From positions 1 to 64,000 of the forward strand of contig NZ_JAGGPH010000012.1 in NCBI RefSeq assembly GCF_018613895.1: a stretch of DNA of 64,000 nucleotides. The letters run 5' to 3'. The translations under genes were made by a program, and so were the position numbers. The notes under the pieces were generated by a model, which was given only the letters and a program-made list of their open reading frames with translations, ran no database searches and had not been told where the DNA came from. The DNA is from Curtobacterium sp. ISL-83. GTDB taxonomy: Bacteria; Actinomycetota; Actinomycetes; Actinomycetales; Microbacteriaceae. Position 1 is the first letter of the stretch, and each line of letters starts with the position of its first letter. This document shows, one piece after another, positions 11,015 to 19,407 of the stretch.

Positions 11015-12154
11015 TCACGGGATGATGACGGGCTTGATGCACCCGTCGAGCTTGGCGGAGAACAGGTGGTACCCCTCGGCGATGTGCTCGAGCGGGATCC
11101 GGTGCGTGATGACGTCGCTCGGCTTGAGGTGCCCGGCCTGGATGTGCTCCAGCAGCCGGGGCCACTGCCGCTTCACCGGCGCCTGGTTCATGTGGATCGT
11201 GACGCCCTTGTTCATCGCGTCGCCGAACTTCACCAGGTTCGGGATCGGGCCGTACGCACCCATCGCCGAGATCGTGCCACCCTTCCGCACGCCGTCGATC
11301 GCCCAGTTCAGCGCGACCGGCGAACCGCCCTGCAGCTTCAGCTTCGTGGCGCTCACCTGCTGCAGGAAGCTGCCGTCCGCCTCGGCCCCGACGGCGTCGA
11401 TGACGCTGTCCGCCCCGAGGTAGTCGGTCTGCTTCTTCATCTCGACCACGATGTCGTCGACCTCGGCGAAGTTGATCGTCTCGGCCTGCGCGAACGTCCG
11501 GGCCTTCTCGAGCCGGTACTCGAGCTGGTCGATGACGATCACCCGTCCGGCACCCATGAACCACGCGGACTTCGCGGCGAACAGCCCGACGGGTCCGGCG
11601 CCGAGCACCACGACGGTGTCGCCTTCACGGATGGACGCCAGCTGCGCCCCGAAGTACCCGGTGCCCAGTGCGTCGGTCATCATCAGGGCGTCCTCGGCGT
11701 CGAGCCACTCGGGGATGACCTGCGGCCCGACGTCGGCGAACGGCACGCGGACACGCTCCGCCTGGCCGCCGTCGTACCCGCCGGTCGTGTGGGAGTACCC
11801 GTAGATGCCACCGACCGCGGTCGCGTTCGCGTTGACGTTGTGGCAGTTCGTGAACAGGCCCCTGGCGCAGTACCAGCAGGTCCCGCACGAGATGTGGAAG
11901 GGGACCATCACCCGGTCGCCGACGCTCAGGTTCTGCACCGACGAACCAATCTGCTCGACGACGCCGATGAACTCGTGTCCGAAGGTGTGGCCGACGCGGG
12001 TGTCCGGCATCATGCCGTGGTACAGGTGCAGGTCGGAGCCGCAGATCGCCGCCCGCTCGACGCGGATCACGGCGTCGTTCGGGTGTTCGATCCGGGGGTC
12101 CGGCTTCTCCTCGACGCGGATCCGGTAGGGCCCGCGGTAGGTCATGGCGCGCAT
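11015..12154 (-). CDS. Zinc-dependent alcohol dehydrogenase (formaldehyde-dehydrogenase-like)
   Basis: A 379-residue medium-chain dehydrogenase. The catalytic zinc ligands are Cys38 (AICGSDLH) and the His of GHEFIG; the structural zinc site is CGTCWYCARGLFTNC. The NAD(P)-binding motif is VVVLGAGPVGLFAA. It resembles glutathione-independent formaldehyde dehydrogenases and threonine/alcohol dehydrogenases of COG1063; the substrate is not known. The ATG at 12154 has GAGAGGAG upstream, favoured over the ATG three codons later. Confidence 0.9.
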   Translation of the reverse strand: MRAMTYRGPYRIRVEEKPDPRIEHPNDAVIRVERAAICGSDLHLYHGMMPDTRVGHTFGHEFIGVVEQIGSSVQNLSVGDRVMVPFHISCGTCWYCARGLFTNCHNVNANATAVGGIYGYSHTTGGYDGGQAERVRVPFADVGPQVIPEWLDAEDALMMTDALGTGYFGAQLASIREGDTVVVLGAGPVGLFAAKSAWFMGAGRVIVIDQLEYRLEKARTFAQAETINFAEVDDIVVEMKKQTDYLGADSVIDAVGAEADGSFLQQVSATKLKLQGGSPVALNWAIDGVRKGGTISAMGAYGPIPNLVKFGDAMNKGVTIHMNQAPVKRQWPRLLEHIQAGHLKPSDVITHRIPLEHIAEGYHLFSAKLDGCIKPVIIP

Positions 12155-12237
12155 ACGCGCTCCTCTCACTCGTCTCGTCAACGCTGACGGGAGGCGCGTG
12201 GGAGCGGACCCAGGTCCGCGCACCGTGACCACGTGAC

Positions 12238-12279
12238 GGACGGGAGGCGCGGTGCCAGCTGGCACCGCGCCTCCCGTCC
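12238..12279 (-). terminator. Perfect 42-bp palindrome, terminator of ndh
   Basis: A 21-bp perfect inverted repeat (12238-12258 and 12259-12279) 14 bases after the ndh stop. It carries the GACGGGAGGC consensus arms; a lone half-copy lies at 12184-12198. Confidence 0.7.
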
Positions 12280-12292
12280 CATGGTGGGGCTG

Positions 12293-13621
12293 TTACGACT
12301 TCGCGGCGTCCACGAAGTTCTGCCGCGGGTCGGTCTCCTTGATCATCGAGGTCGCATCGCGACCGGACACCGCGCCGGTGAGCCAGCCGATGACGATGCG
12401 CGCCTTGCGGTTCAGCGTCGGCATCGCGTACACGTGGTACGAGCGGTGCGCGAGCCACGCGGGCAGGTTGGTCATCTTGATGCCCTTGATGTTCGCCGCA
12501 CCCTTGCCGACGCCGTAGGAGGCAACCGTGCCGATGGACGGGTGGCGGTACTCCTCGAGCGGCTTGCCGGTGATCGTCGCGACGATGTTGTCCGCGGCGA
12601 CGACGGCCTGACGGACCGCGTTCTGCGCGTTCGGCGGGTAGTACGCCGGCTGCTTCTCGGCGGTCAGGTCCGGCACCTGTGCGACGTCGCCGAGGCCCCA
12701 GACGCCCGGGACGACCTCGTGCGTGTCCTCGGCCTCGACCTGGAGCTTCGCGTTTGCGGCGAGGTGCCCCTTCGGTCCGCGCGGCAGGTCGGACGCGTCG
12801 AGGAGCGGGTTCGGCTTGACGCCGGCGGTCCAGACGAGCAGGCCGGTGGCGAACTCGTCGCCGTCGGAGAGCTTGACGACACCGCCCTCGCAGCTCGGCA
12901 TCGTGGTCTTCAGGCGGACGTCGATGCCGCGGGCGCGGAGGGACTCGAGGGTCCACTTCGACAGCTCGGGGCCGACCTCGGGCGCGACGCGGTCGAGCGC
13001 GTCGATGAGGACCCAGCGCGGCTGCTCACCGGCGAGGGACGGGTAGGTCTTGATGGCCGCCTGCGAGACGTCGAACAGCTCGCCGATCGCCTCGACACCG
13101 GTGTAGCCGCCGCCGATGAAGATGCTCGTGAGCAGACGGCGACGCTCGTCCTCGTCACGGGTGGCCGCGGCCTTCGCGATGTTGTCGAGGAGCTTGGCGC
13201 GCACGAAGGCGGCTTCCTCGACGCTCTTGAAGCCGACGCCGAACTCCTCGAGCCCGGGGGTCGGGAACGTGCGGGTGACGGAACCGAGGGCGACGACGAG
13301 CTGGTCGTAGCCGAGGGTGCGGTCGTCGCCGCCGGCGGTCGCGATCGAGACGGTCTTGTCGGCCGACGAGATGCCGGTCACCTTGCCCTGGATGACACGC
13401 GTCTTGCGGAGCGCGCGACGGAGTTCGACGGTGACGTCCTTGGGGGCGATGTGCCCACCGGCGACCTCGGGCAGGAACGGCAGGTACGTGTAGTACGTGT
13501 TCTGGTCGACGAGCGTGATCCGCATCGGGACCGTGGCGGCGTGCTTCTGCAGCTGCTTGACGGTCGCGTAGCCGGCGGAGCCGCCGCCGAGGACCAGGAC
13601 GTGAGGGATGGAGTCTGCCAT
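12293..13621 (-). CDS. ndh: Type II NADH dehydrogenase (NDH-2)
   Basis: A 442-residue single-subunit flavoprotein that passes electrons from NADH to menaquinone without pumping protons, at the inner face of the membrane. The FAD-binding motif is VLVLGGGSAGYATVKQL, the NADH-binding motif SIFIGGGYTGVEAIGEL, and the second FAD motif VWGLGDVAQVPD. The C-terminal region (residues near 400) carries the amphipathic segment typical of membrane attachment. The ATG at 13621 directly follows GGAGGA; TAGACC six bases upstream may instead mark a leaderless start. Confidence 0.92.
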   Translation of the reverse strand: MADSIPHVLVLGGGSAGYATVKQLQKHAATVPMRITLVDQNTYYTYLPFLPEVAGGHIAPKDVTVELRRALRKTRVIQGKVTGISSADKTVSIATAGGDDRTLGYDQLVVALGSVTRTFPTPGLEEFGVGFKSVEEAAFVRAKLLDNIAKAAATRDEDERRRLLTSIFIGGGYTGVEAIGELFDVSQAAIKTYPSLAGEQPRWVLIDALDRVAPEVGPELSKWTLESLRARGIDVRLKTTMPSCEGGVVKLSDGDEFATGLLVWTAGVKPNPLLDASDLPRGPKGHLAANAKLQVEAEDTHEVVPGVWGLGDVAQVPDLTAEKQPAYYPPNAQNAVRQAVVAADNIVATITGKPLEEYRHPSIGTVASYGVGKGAANIKGIKMTNLPAWLAHRSYHVYAMPTLNRKARIVIGWLTGAVSGRDATSMIKETDPRQNFVDAAKS

Positions 13622-13742
13622 TCCTCCGGTCTACCCGAAGTCACCATGGCGCGTCATGATGCCGCGCGGGTGGAGCGTCGATCGGGCGCGTCCGGCGCGC
13701 TATCCGCGGCGGCGGTCGGGGTCCCGGAGACAGCGGCTGCCG

Positions 13743-13958
13743 TCAGTGCTGGCGGCGTCGGTCGGGATCGCGGAGCCGCCACCAGGCGGTCTCGGCGATC
13801 TCGAGCCCGGTGTACACCCCGTGCTGGGTCCGCCGTGACTCGGTGAGCGAGAACCGACGCAGCCGGTACCCGCCACCGAAGCGGTCGATGATCGCCTCCG
13901 GCGAGGAATCGACGTCGCGCTTCACCACCCACGTGCGGTCGTCGACCGGCTCGATCAC
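13743..13958 (-). CDS. DUF5703 family small protein
   Basis: A 71-residue protein (EPVDDRTWVVKRDVDSSPEA ... GLEIAETAWWRLRDPDRRRQH) of the DUF5703 family, whose function is unknown. The GTG start at 13958 overlaps the helicase stop as GTGA, so it is translated with the helicase. A longer frame upstream is only the helicase in another phase. Confidence 0.8.
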   Translation of the reverse strand: MIEPVDDRTWVVKRDVDSSPEAIIDRFGGGYRLRRFSLTESRRTQHGVYTGLEIAETAWWRLRDPDRRRQH

Positions 13959-15913
13959 CGACGCCCGCCGATGCGACCCCGCAGCACGTCGATGCGCTTC
14001 TGGATCTGCTCGATGCTCGCCTGCGCCACCGCCGGACCGCCGCTGATGCGTCGGAGTTCCGCGTGGATCGCGCCGTGGGGTTCGTTCGAGTGCCGGGACC
14101 AGATCGACACGAGCCGCGCGAGCTCCGTGCGCTGTTCCTTGATCGTCATGTACATCGGACGGGATTCCGGCTCGGCGGCCTTGGGGAGTCCGGTCTTCGG
14201 CGCCCGGCCCTTCTGCCGCTTCGCCTGCGTGGCCTGGCGTGCGCGCAACAGGTCCCGCACCTGGTCGGGCTCCAGCAGCCCGGGGATCCCGATGAAGTCC
14301 AGTTCCTCCAGCGAACCGACAGCTCCCCCGGTGCCGAACTCGCCACCGTCGTAGAGCACGCGGTCGAACGAGGCCTGCGAGTCGAGTGCCTCGAAGGGCT
14401 GCACGTCGAGCAGGCTCTCCGACGCGCGGTCCTCGCGGTTCGCCTCGGCGACCATGGCGTCCTCGGGGTTGTACATCCCGTCGTCGGCGCCCTTCGGACG
14501 GTCGAGTGCGTGGTCGCGCTCCAGCTCGAGCGTGGCCGCCAGCGCCATCAGGCCCGGCACGCTCGGCAGGAACACCGACGCGGTCTCCCCGCGCCGCCTG
14601 GCCCGCACGAAGCGCCCGATGAGCTGCGCGAAGAAGAGCGGCGTGCTCGCGCTCGTGGCGTAGACGCCCACGCACAGCCGCGGGACGTCGACGCCCTCGG
14701 ACACCATGCGGACGGCGACCATCCACCGGGAGGTGTCCTCGGCGAACGCCTGGATCCGGCTCGACGCGGCGGCTTCGTCCGACAGGACCACGGTCGGCCG
14801 CTCCCCGGTGATCCGTTGCAGGATGCGGGCGTAGGCGCGTGCGGTCGTCGTGTCGGTCGCGACGACGAGGCCGCCGGCGTCCGGGACCCCGCGTCGGACC
14901 TCGGTGAGGCGCTTGTCGGCGGCGGAGAGCACCGCGGGCATCCACTCGCCCTCCGGGGAGAGCGCGGTGCGCCAGGCCTGCGCGGTGATGTCCTTCGTGA
15001 CCGGTTCGCCGAGGGACGCCGACATCTCGTCGCCCATCCGCGTCTTCCAGCGCATCTGCCCGGCGTACGCCATGAACAGCACCGGACGGACGACGCCGTC
15101 GGCCAGTGCCCGGCCGTACCCGTAGTTGTAGTCGGACACCGAGGTCCGGATGCCCTGCTCGTCAGGGGCGTACTGGACGAACGGGATCGCCGCCGTGTCC
15201 GAGCGGAAGGGGGTGCCGGAGAGCGAGAGCCGACGCGTTGCCTTCGAGAAGGCTTCGCGGATGCCGTCACCCCAGGTCAGGGCGTCACCGCCGTGGTGGA
15301 CCTCGTCGAGGATGACGAGCGTGCGACCGCCCTCGGTGATGGTCTTGTGCACCTCGGGGTTCATGCCGACCTGGGCGTAGGTGATCGCCACACCCTGGTA
15401 GTGCCGGCCGAACATGCCGTCGCCGTTCTTGAACATCGGGTCGATCCGGATGTTCACGCGGTCGGCGGCGTCGGCCCACTGCCGCTTGAGGTGCTCGGTC
15501 GGCGCGACGACGACGAGCCGGTCGACCGTTCCGCGAGCGAGCAGTTCGGTCGCCAGGCGGAGCGCGAAGGTGGTCTTGCCGGCGCCGGGGGTCGCGGCCG
15601 TCAGGAAGTCGCGGGGCTCGGTCTCGAAGTACTTGGTGAGGGCTTCGACCTGCCAGGCGCGCAGCTTGGAGGCGGTGCCCCACGCGGCGCGGTCCGGGAA
15701 CGCCGGCGAGAGGTGCCCGGCGGCGGCGTTGCCCGCGGCCTCGGCAGCGGCGGCAGCATCAGCGGCAGCAGCGGTGTCGTGGTGGTCGTCGCGTGTCGGC
15801 GAACCCGTCGCGGAGCCGCTCGCCGGGTTCGCGTCGGCGTCCGCCCACAGCGTGGCGGGCTGCTCTTGGTCGTCGTACTCGGCGGTGCTCACTCCACCCG
15901 ATCTTACCGTCAC
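13955..15913 (-). CDS. DEAD/DEAH-box superfamily II helicase
   Basis: A 652-residue ATP-dependent helicase of the type-III-restriction/UvrB-like group. Motif I is TPGAGKTTFALRLA, motif II is LDEVHHGGD (DEVH), motif III is LSGTPFRSD and motif VI is QLIGRFVRARR. It probably unwinds nucleic acid in repair; the substrate is unknown. The GTG at 15913 is chosen because it overlaps the dinB stop as GTGA and has AGGA upstream; a GTG at 15892 is an alternative. The gene sits in a coupled dinB-helicase-DUF5703 operon. Confidence 0.88.
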   Translation of the reverse strand: MTVRSGGVSTAEYDDQEQPATLWADADANPASGSATGSPTRDDHHDTAAAADAAAAAEAAGNAAAGHLSPAFPDRAAWGTASKLRAWQVEALTKYFETEPRDFLTAATPGAGKTTFALRLATELLARGTVDRLVVVAPTEHLKRQWADAADRVNIRIDPMFKNGDGMFGRHYQGVAITYAQVGMNPEVHKTITEGGRTLVILDEVHHGGDALTWGDGIREAFSKATRRLSLSGTPFRSDTAAIPFVQYAPDEQGIRTSVSDYNYGYGRALADGVVRPVLFMAYAGQMRWKTRMGDEMSASLGEPVTKDITAQAWRTALSPEGEWMPAVLSAADKRLTEVRRGVPDAGGLVVATDTTTARAYARILQRITGERPTVVLSDEAAASSRIQAFAEDTSRWMVAVRMVSEGVDVPRLCVGVYATSASTPLFFAQLIGRFVRARRRGETASVFLPSVPGLMALAATLELERDHALDRPKGADDGMYNPEDAMVAEANREDRASESLLDVQPFEALDSQASFDRVLYDGGEFGTGGAVGSLEELDFIGIPGLLEPDQVRDLLRARQATQAKRQKGRAPKTGLPKAAEPESRPMYMTIKEQRTELARLVSIWSRHSNEPHGAIHAELRRISGGPAVAQASIEQIQKRIDVLRGRIGGRR

Positions 15914-17160
15914 GCCGGGTCCTGCCGGGCGTGCGGGACGCGCTGCTCGGGCGTGCCACGGACGAGCGACGCCGGTCGCAGCACGCCGGCACCGAAGCGC
16001 GCGGTCACGGCGTCGACGGTCGTCTCGGTGTCACGCCACGGCGCGTCGTCGTCCCACAGCGCGTTGCTCGCGGCGGCCGGCACGAGGTTCTCGCCACGGA
16101 CGCCGATGAGTCGGATCAGGGTGCCGGGCCGGTGCAGCACGTCGTACAGCTCGACGGCTTCGTGGTGGAGTCGCTTCGCCACGTCGGTCGGCTCGGCCAG
16201 GGTGCGCGATCGCGTGAGGGTGGTGAAGTCGGTGTACCGGACCTTCAGCGCGACCGTCCGGGCCTGCATGTCGGCCCGGCGCAGGCGGACGGCGACCTTG
16301 TCGGCCAGGCGCAGGAGCTCGCGCGCGACGTCGTCGCGGTCGGTGAGGTCGCGGCCGAAGGTGACCTCGTGCCCGATCGACTTCTCGCCGACGGCACTCT
16401 CGACGTGGCGCGGATCGCGCCCCCACGACAGGTCGTGCAGGCGCTGCCCGCCGGCTGGTCCGAGCGCCGACACCAGGGAACCGAGCGGCGTGTGGGCGAG
16501 GTCCCCGACGGTGCGGATACCCCGGCGTTCGAGGGTCTCCTGGGTCTTCCCCCCGACGCCCCACAGCGCGGAGACCGGCTGTGGGTGCAGGAACGACACG
16601 GTGTCCGCAGCGGGGATGACGAGCAGACCGTCCGGCTTCGCGCGGCTGGAGGCGAGCTTCGCGACGAACTTGGTCGACGCAGCGCCGACCGAGCAGTGCA
16701 GCCCGGTCTCGGCGAACACGGCCTGCCGGATGGCGCGTCCGATCTGCCACGGCGTGCCGTACAGCCGGAGGGCTCCGGAGACGTCGAGGAACGCTTCGTC
16801 GATGCCGAGCCGTTCGACCCGCGGCGTGAAGCGGTCGAACACCGCCATCACGCGCGCGGACTGGTCGCGGTACTTCTCGAAGTGCGGCTCGACGATGATC
16901 GCCGCCGGGCATCGTCGCTTGGCGACGGCCATCGGCATCGCGGAGTTCACCCCGTACTTCCGCGCTTCGTAGGTCGCCGCCGTCACCACCGAGCGGTCGG
17001 AGTCGTGTCCGACGATGACGGGCAACCCGCGGAGATCCGGCCGGTCGAGCAGTTCGACGGAGGCGAAGAAGGCGTCCATGTCCACGTGCAGGACCGTCGC
17101 CGTCACGTCGTCGACGGGGTCGTCGGTGACGAGGCGGTTGCGTCCGTCCTGCTTGCTCAC
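15910..17160 (-). CDS. dinB: DNA polymerase IV (Y family)
   Basis: A 416-residue translesion polymerase. Catalytic motifs are VLHVDMDAFFASVE (metal Asp pair), YEARKYGVNSAMP (steric-gate region) and RLGIDEAFLDVSG (catalytic Asp-Glu), followed by helix-hairpin-helix (WGVGGKTQETLERRGI) and little-finger domains. The C-terminus (VRGTPEQRVPHARQ) has no evident beta-clamp motif. The GTG at 17160 is the first plausible start, without a clear Shine-Dalgarno site. Co-transcription with a helicase suggests a repair operon. Confidence 0.92.
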   Translation of the reverse strand: MSKQDGRNRLVTDDPVDDVTATVLHVDMDAFFASVELLDRPDLRGLPVIVGHDSDRSVVTAATYEARKYGVNSAMPMAVAKRRCPAAIIVEPHFEKYRDQSARVMAVFDRFTPRVERLGIDEAFLDVSGALRLYGTPWQIGRAIRQAVFAETGLHCSVGAASTKFVAKLASSRAKPDGLLVIPAADTVSFLHPQPVSALWGVGGKTQETLERRGIRTVGDLAHTPLGSLVSALGPAGGQRLHDLSWGRDPRHVESAVGEKSIGHEVTFGRDLTDRDDVARELLRLADKVAVRLRRADMQARTVALKVRYTDFTTLTRSRTLAEPTDVAKRLHHEAVELYDVLHRPGTLIRLIGVRGENLVPAAASNALWDDDAPWRDTETTVDAVTARFGAGVLRPASLVRGTPEQRVPHARQDPA

Positions 17161-17201
17161 CCGGAGATGATGGCAGGCCCCGCCGACATCCGCCCGGAGG
17201 G

Positions 17202-18362
17202 TCAGCCGAGCGGACCGAGCACCGACGCCGCGATCGTGCGCGCCGCCGAGTCCCGCGTCGACGGGTGGTACTGACCGGCGCGCACGTCCCGCGCGAGTCG
17301 CGCCAGCTCCGACGATGCCCGGAACGCGCTGCCGCCCACGACCCGCATCGCCTCGTCGACGACGTGCTGCGCGGTGTCGACCGCGCGGGACTTCGTCCCG
17401 ACGAGGAGCGGGAACCACCGGGATCCGAGGTCGTCGCGTTCGTCCACCGACCGCGCCAGGGAGTCGACCTGCAGGGCGATCGCGTCGGCCGCGCCACGCA
17501 TGTCGGCGATCGCTCGGCGGACGTCGGGGTCGGCGGACCGCGGCGTCCCGTCGAGCGCCCGGCGGGACCGGACGGCGTCGACCGCCAGGGCCACCGCCCG
17601 GTCCGCGATGCCGACGTACACCGACGCCACGAGCAGCTCGAACGCCGCGAAGATGCCGAACACGAGCGGGTCCTGGTTCGGCCCCACGGGCAGCGACCGC
17701 ACGATCCGTTCCGCGGGGACGTGCACGGCGTGCAGCAGCGTGGTCCGGCTCTGGGTCGCCCGCATCCCGAGCGTGTCCCAGTCGTCCAGGTGCTCCACAC
17801 CACCGTCGGCGCGCACCGTGAAGCCGTGCACCAGGCGCGGTTCCGGTCCGGACTCGTCCTTCCCGAAGACGCTCAGCACGTCCCACGCGGGGGCGAGCGA
17901 GGTGGACACCTTCGTGCCCGTGAAGCGGTACCCGCCCTCGCCGTCCGGCTCGGCCGTCGTGAGCGAGTCGAACAGCACGGCGCCGTTGCCGGGTTCACTC
18001 ACCCCGAAGGCGAGCAGGTGGTCGTCCGCCGCGTGGTCGGTGACGGACTGGAGGAACGACCCACCGCGGTCGGCGACGGCTCGCGCCGCCTGCACCCAGA
18101 CCTGGTGCATACCCAGCCCGAGCGCCGTGGCCGGCGCCGCGGCGGCGAGCGTCCGCTGCACCCCGGCGGTGGTGCGGAGACCGAGGTCCGACCCGCCACG
18201 GTCGACGGGGACGCCGATCCGCAGGTAACCGGCCGCGCGCAGTTCCTCGAGGTCCTCGGCGAAGAACGCGTTGTCGGCGTCGTACCGGGGCGCCCGCTCG
18301 GCGATCCGCACGAGCACGTCATCGGGCACCGTCCACCCGGTCGAGGTGTTGGCCATCGTCAT
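17202..18362 (-). CDS. Acyl-CoA dehydrogenase family protein
   Basis: A 386-residue FAD-dependent protein of the acyl-CoA dehydrogenase superfamily. The middle domain (LAFGVSEPGNGAVLFDS ... YRFTGTKVSTSL) carries the flavin-contact segment, and the C-terminal helical domain ends with MRVVGGSAFRASSEL. I see no clear catalytic Glu, and members of this branch include flavin-dependent monooxygenases such as DszC-like enzymes, so the substrate is open. The ATG at 18362 lies six bases after TAGTCT on the minus strand, indicating a leaderless transcript. Confidence 0.88.
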   Translation of the reverse strand: MTMANTSTGWTVPDDVLVRIAERAPRYDADNAFFAEDLEELRAAGYLRIGVPVDRGGSDLGLRTTAGVQRTLAAAAPATALGLGMHQVWVQAARAVADRGGSFLQSVTDHAADDHLLAFGVSEPGNGAVLFDSLTTAEPDGEGGYRFTGTKVSTSLAPAWDVLSVFGKDESGPEPRLVHGFTVRADGGVEHLDDWDTLGMRATQSRTTLLHAVHVPAERIVRSLPVGPNQDPLVFGIFAAFELLVASVYVGIADRAVALAVDAVRSRRALDGTPRSADPDVRRAIADMRGAADAIALQVDSLARSVDERDDLGSRWFPLLVGTKSRAVDTAQHVVDEAMRVVGGSAFRASSELARLARDVRAGQYHPSTRDSAARTIAASVLGPLG

Positions 18363-18385
18363 GGCACGAGACTATGGTCCGAGGC
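18363..18385. promoter_or_regulatory. Overlapping divergent leaderless promoters
   Basis: The -10 hexamer for the minus-strand acyl-CoA dehydrogenase (TAGTCT, 18369-18374) overlaps by two bases that for the plus-strand hydrolase (TATGGT, 18373-18378). The two start codons (18362 and 18386) are only 23 bases apart. Confidence 0.5.
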
Positions 18386-19189
18386 GTGTCAGATCCTCAT
18401 CCGTGGTCCAGGTACGTCGCGATCGGCGACTCGTTCACCGAGGGGATCGGCGACCCCGACCCGACCGTCCCGGGCGGGAACCGGGGCTGGGCCGACCGCG
18501 TGGCCGAGGTGCTCGCGAACCGCACGGCTGACTTCTCCTACGCCAACCTGGCCGTCCGTGGTCGTCTGCTGCAACAGATCATCGACGAGCAGACCGAGCC
18601 CGCCCTCGCCCTGGACCCCGACCTGATCACGGTGTCCGCCGGTGGCAACGACATCATCCGGCCCGGCTCCGACCCCGACGAGCTGGCCGAGCGGGTCGAC
18701 GCCTTCGTCGCACGGCTCCGGAGCCGCGGTGCGACGGTCGTGCTGTTCACCGGCCCGGACGTCGGGATGACCCCGGTGCTCGGCATGGTGCGCGGGAAGA
18801 CGGCGATCTACAACGAGAACCTGCACGCCATCGCGCTGAAGCACGGGGCGCTCGTCGCCGACATGTGGGCGATCCGCGTGCTCCGCGACCCGCGGATGTG
18901 GGCGCCCGATCGGCTGCACCACTCCCCCACCGGTCACTCGACCGTCGCGGCCGCCGTGCTCGACGCGCTCGGCGTGCCGCACGGGCTGGAGCCGTTCACC
19001 CCGGAGCCGCTCGAGGCGCGTCCGTGGCGCGAGGCCCGCGTGGAGGACCTCGGTTGGGCCCGGGAGTACCTGGTGCCGTGGGTCGTCCGGCGCATCACCC
19101 GGACGTCCTCCGGCGACGGCATCAGTCCGAAGCGTCCCGAGCTGCTGCCCGTCGTGGAGCACCGGTCCGACGCGCAGCGAGGATCCTGA
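18386..19189 (+). CDS. SGNH/GDSL hydrolase
   Basis: A 267-residue esterase/lipase-type hydrolase. The nucleophile is Ser16 in YVAIGDSFTEG; block III is SAGGNDI and the catalytic Asp/His are in DRLHHSPTGH. No signal peptide is seen, so it is probably cytoplasmic. The GTG at 18386 is favoured because TATGGT lies seven bases upstream; the ATG at 18374 would add four residues. The natural ester substrate is unknown. Confidence 0.9.
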   Translation: MSDPHPWSRYVAIGDSFTEGIGDPDPTVPGGNRGWADRVAEVLANRTADFSYANLAVRGRLLQQIIDEQTEPALALDPDLITVSAGGNDIIRPGSDPDELAERVDAFVARLRSRGATVVLFTGPDVGMTPVLGMVRGKTAIYNENLHAIALKHGALVADMWAIRVLRDPRMWAPDRLHHSPTGHSTVAAAVLDALGVPHGLEPFTPEPLEARPWREARVEDLGWAREYLVPWVVRRITRTSSGDGISPKRPELLPVVEHRSDAQRGS

Positions 19190-19211
19190 CGGCAGGCGCC
19201 GCACGGCGTAA

Positions 19212-19405
19212 TCAGGCGGTGAGGAGCGCTTCCTTGATGCGGTGTCGGGCGACGCGCGTCGGGCGGACGTCGTCGGGTGACCACGAGGCCGGATCGGGGA
19301 ACACCCACTGGAGGTCCGTGCCGCCGGGTCTTGCGGCCCGGGCTCCATCAGGAGGGCGATGCCGGCTTCGTCGAGCAGGTCGGGTGTGAATTCGCGGTGA
19401 CCTCC
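19212..19405 (-). pseudogene. Degraded second arsC (LMW phosphatase) remnant
   Basis: The minus strand just after the ArsO-like gene reads GHREFTPDLLDEAGIALLM in one frame, then after a frameshift near 19330 GTDLQWVFPDPASWSPDDV ... RHRIKEALLTA and a stop at 19212. The second part aligns by eye with the C-terminus of the intact ArsC encoded at 20837 (EDWELTDPAGKGIDDVRPIR), sharing W, DPA and DDVRP. The catalytic loop is absent. It looks like a truncated, frameshifted arsC-like gene; the short length makes this tentative. Confidence 0.4.
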
Positions 19406-19407
19406 CG

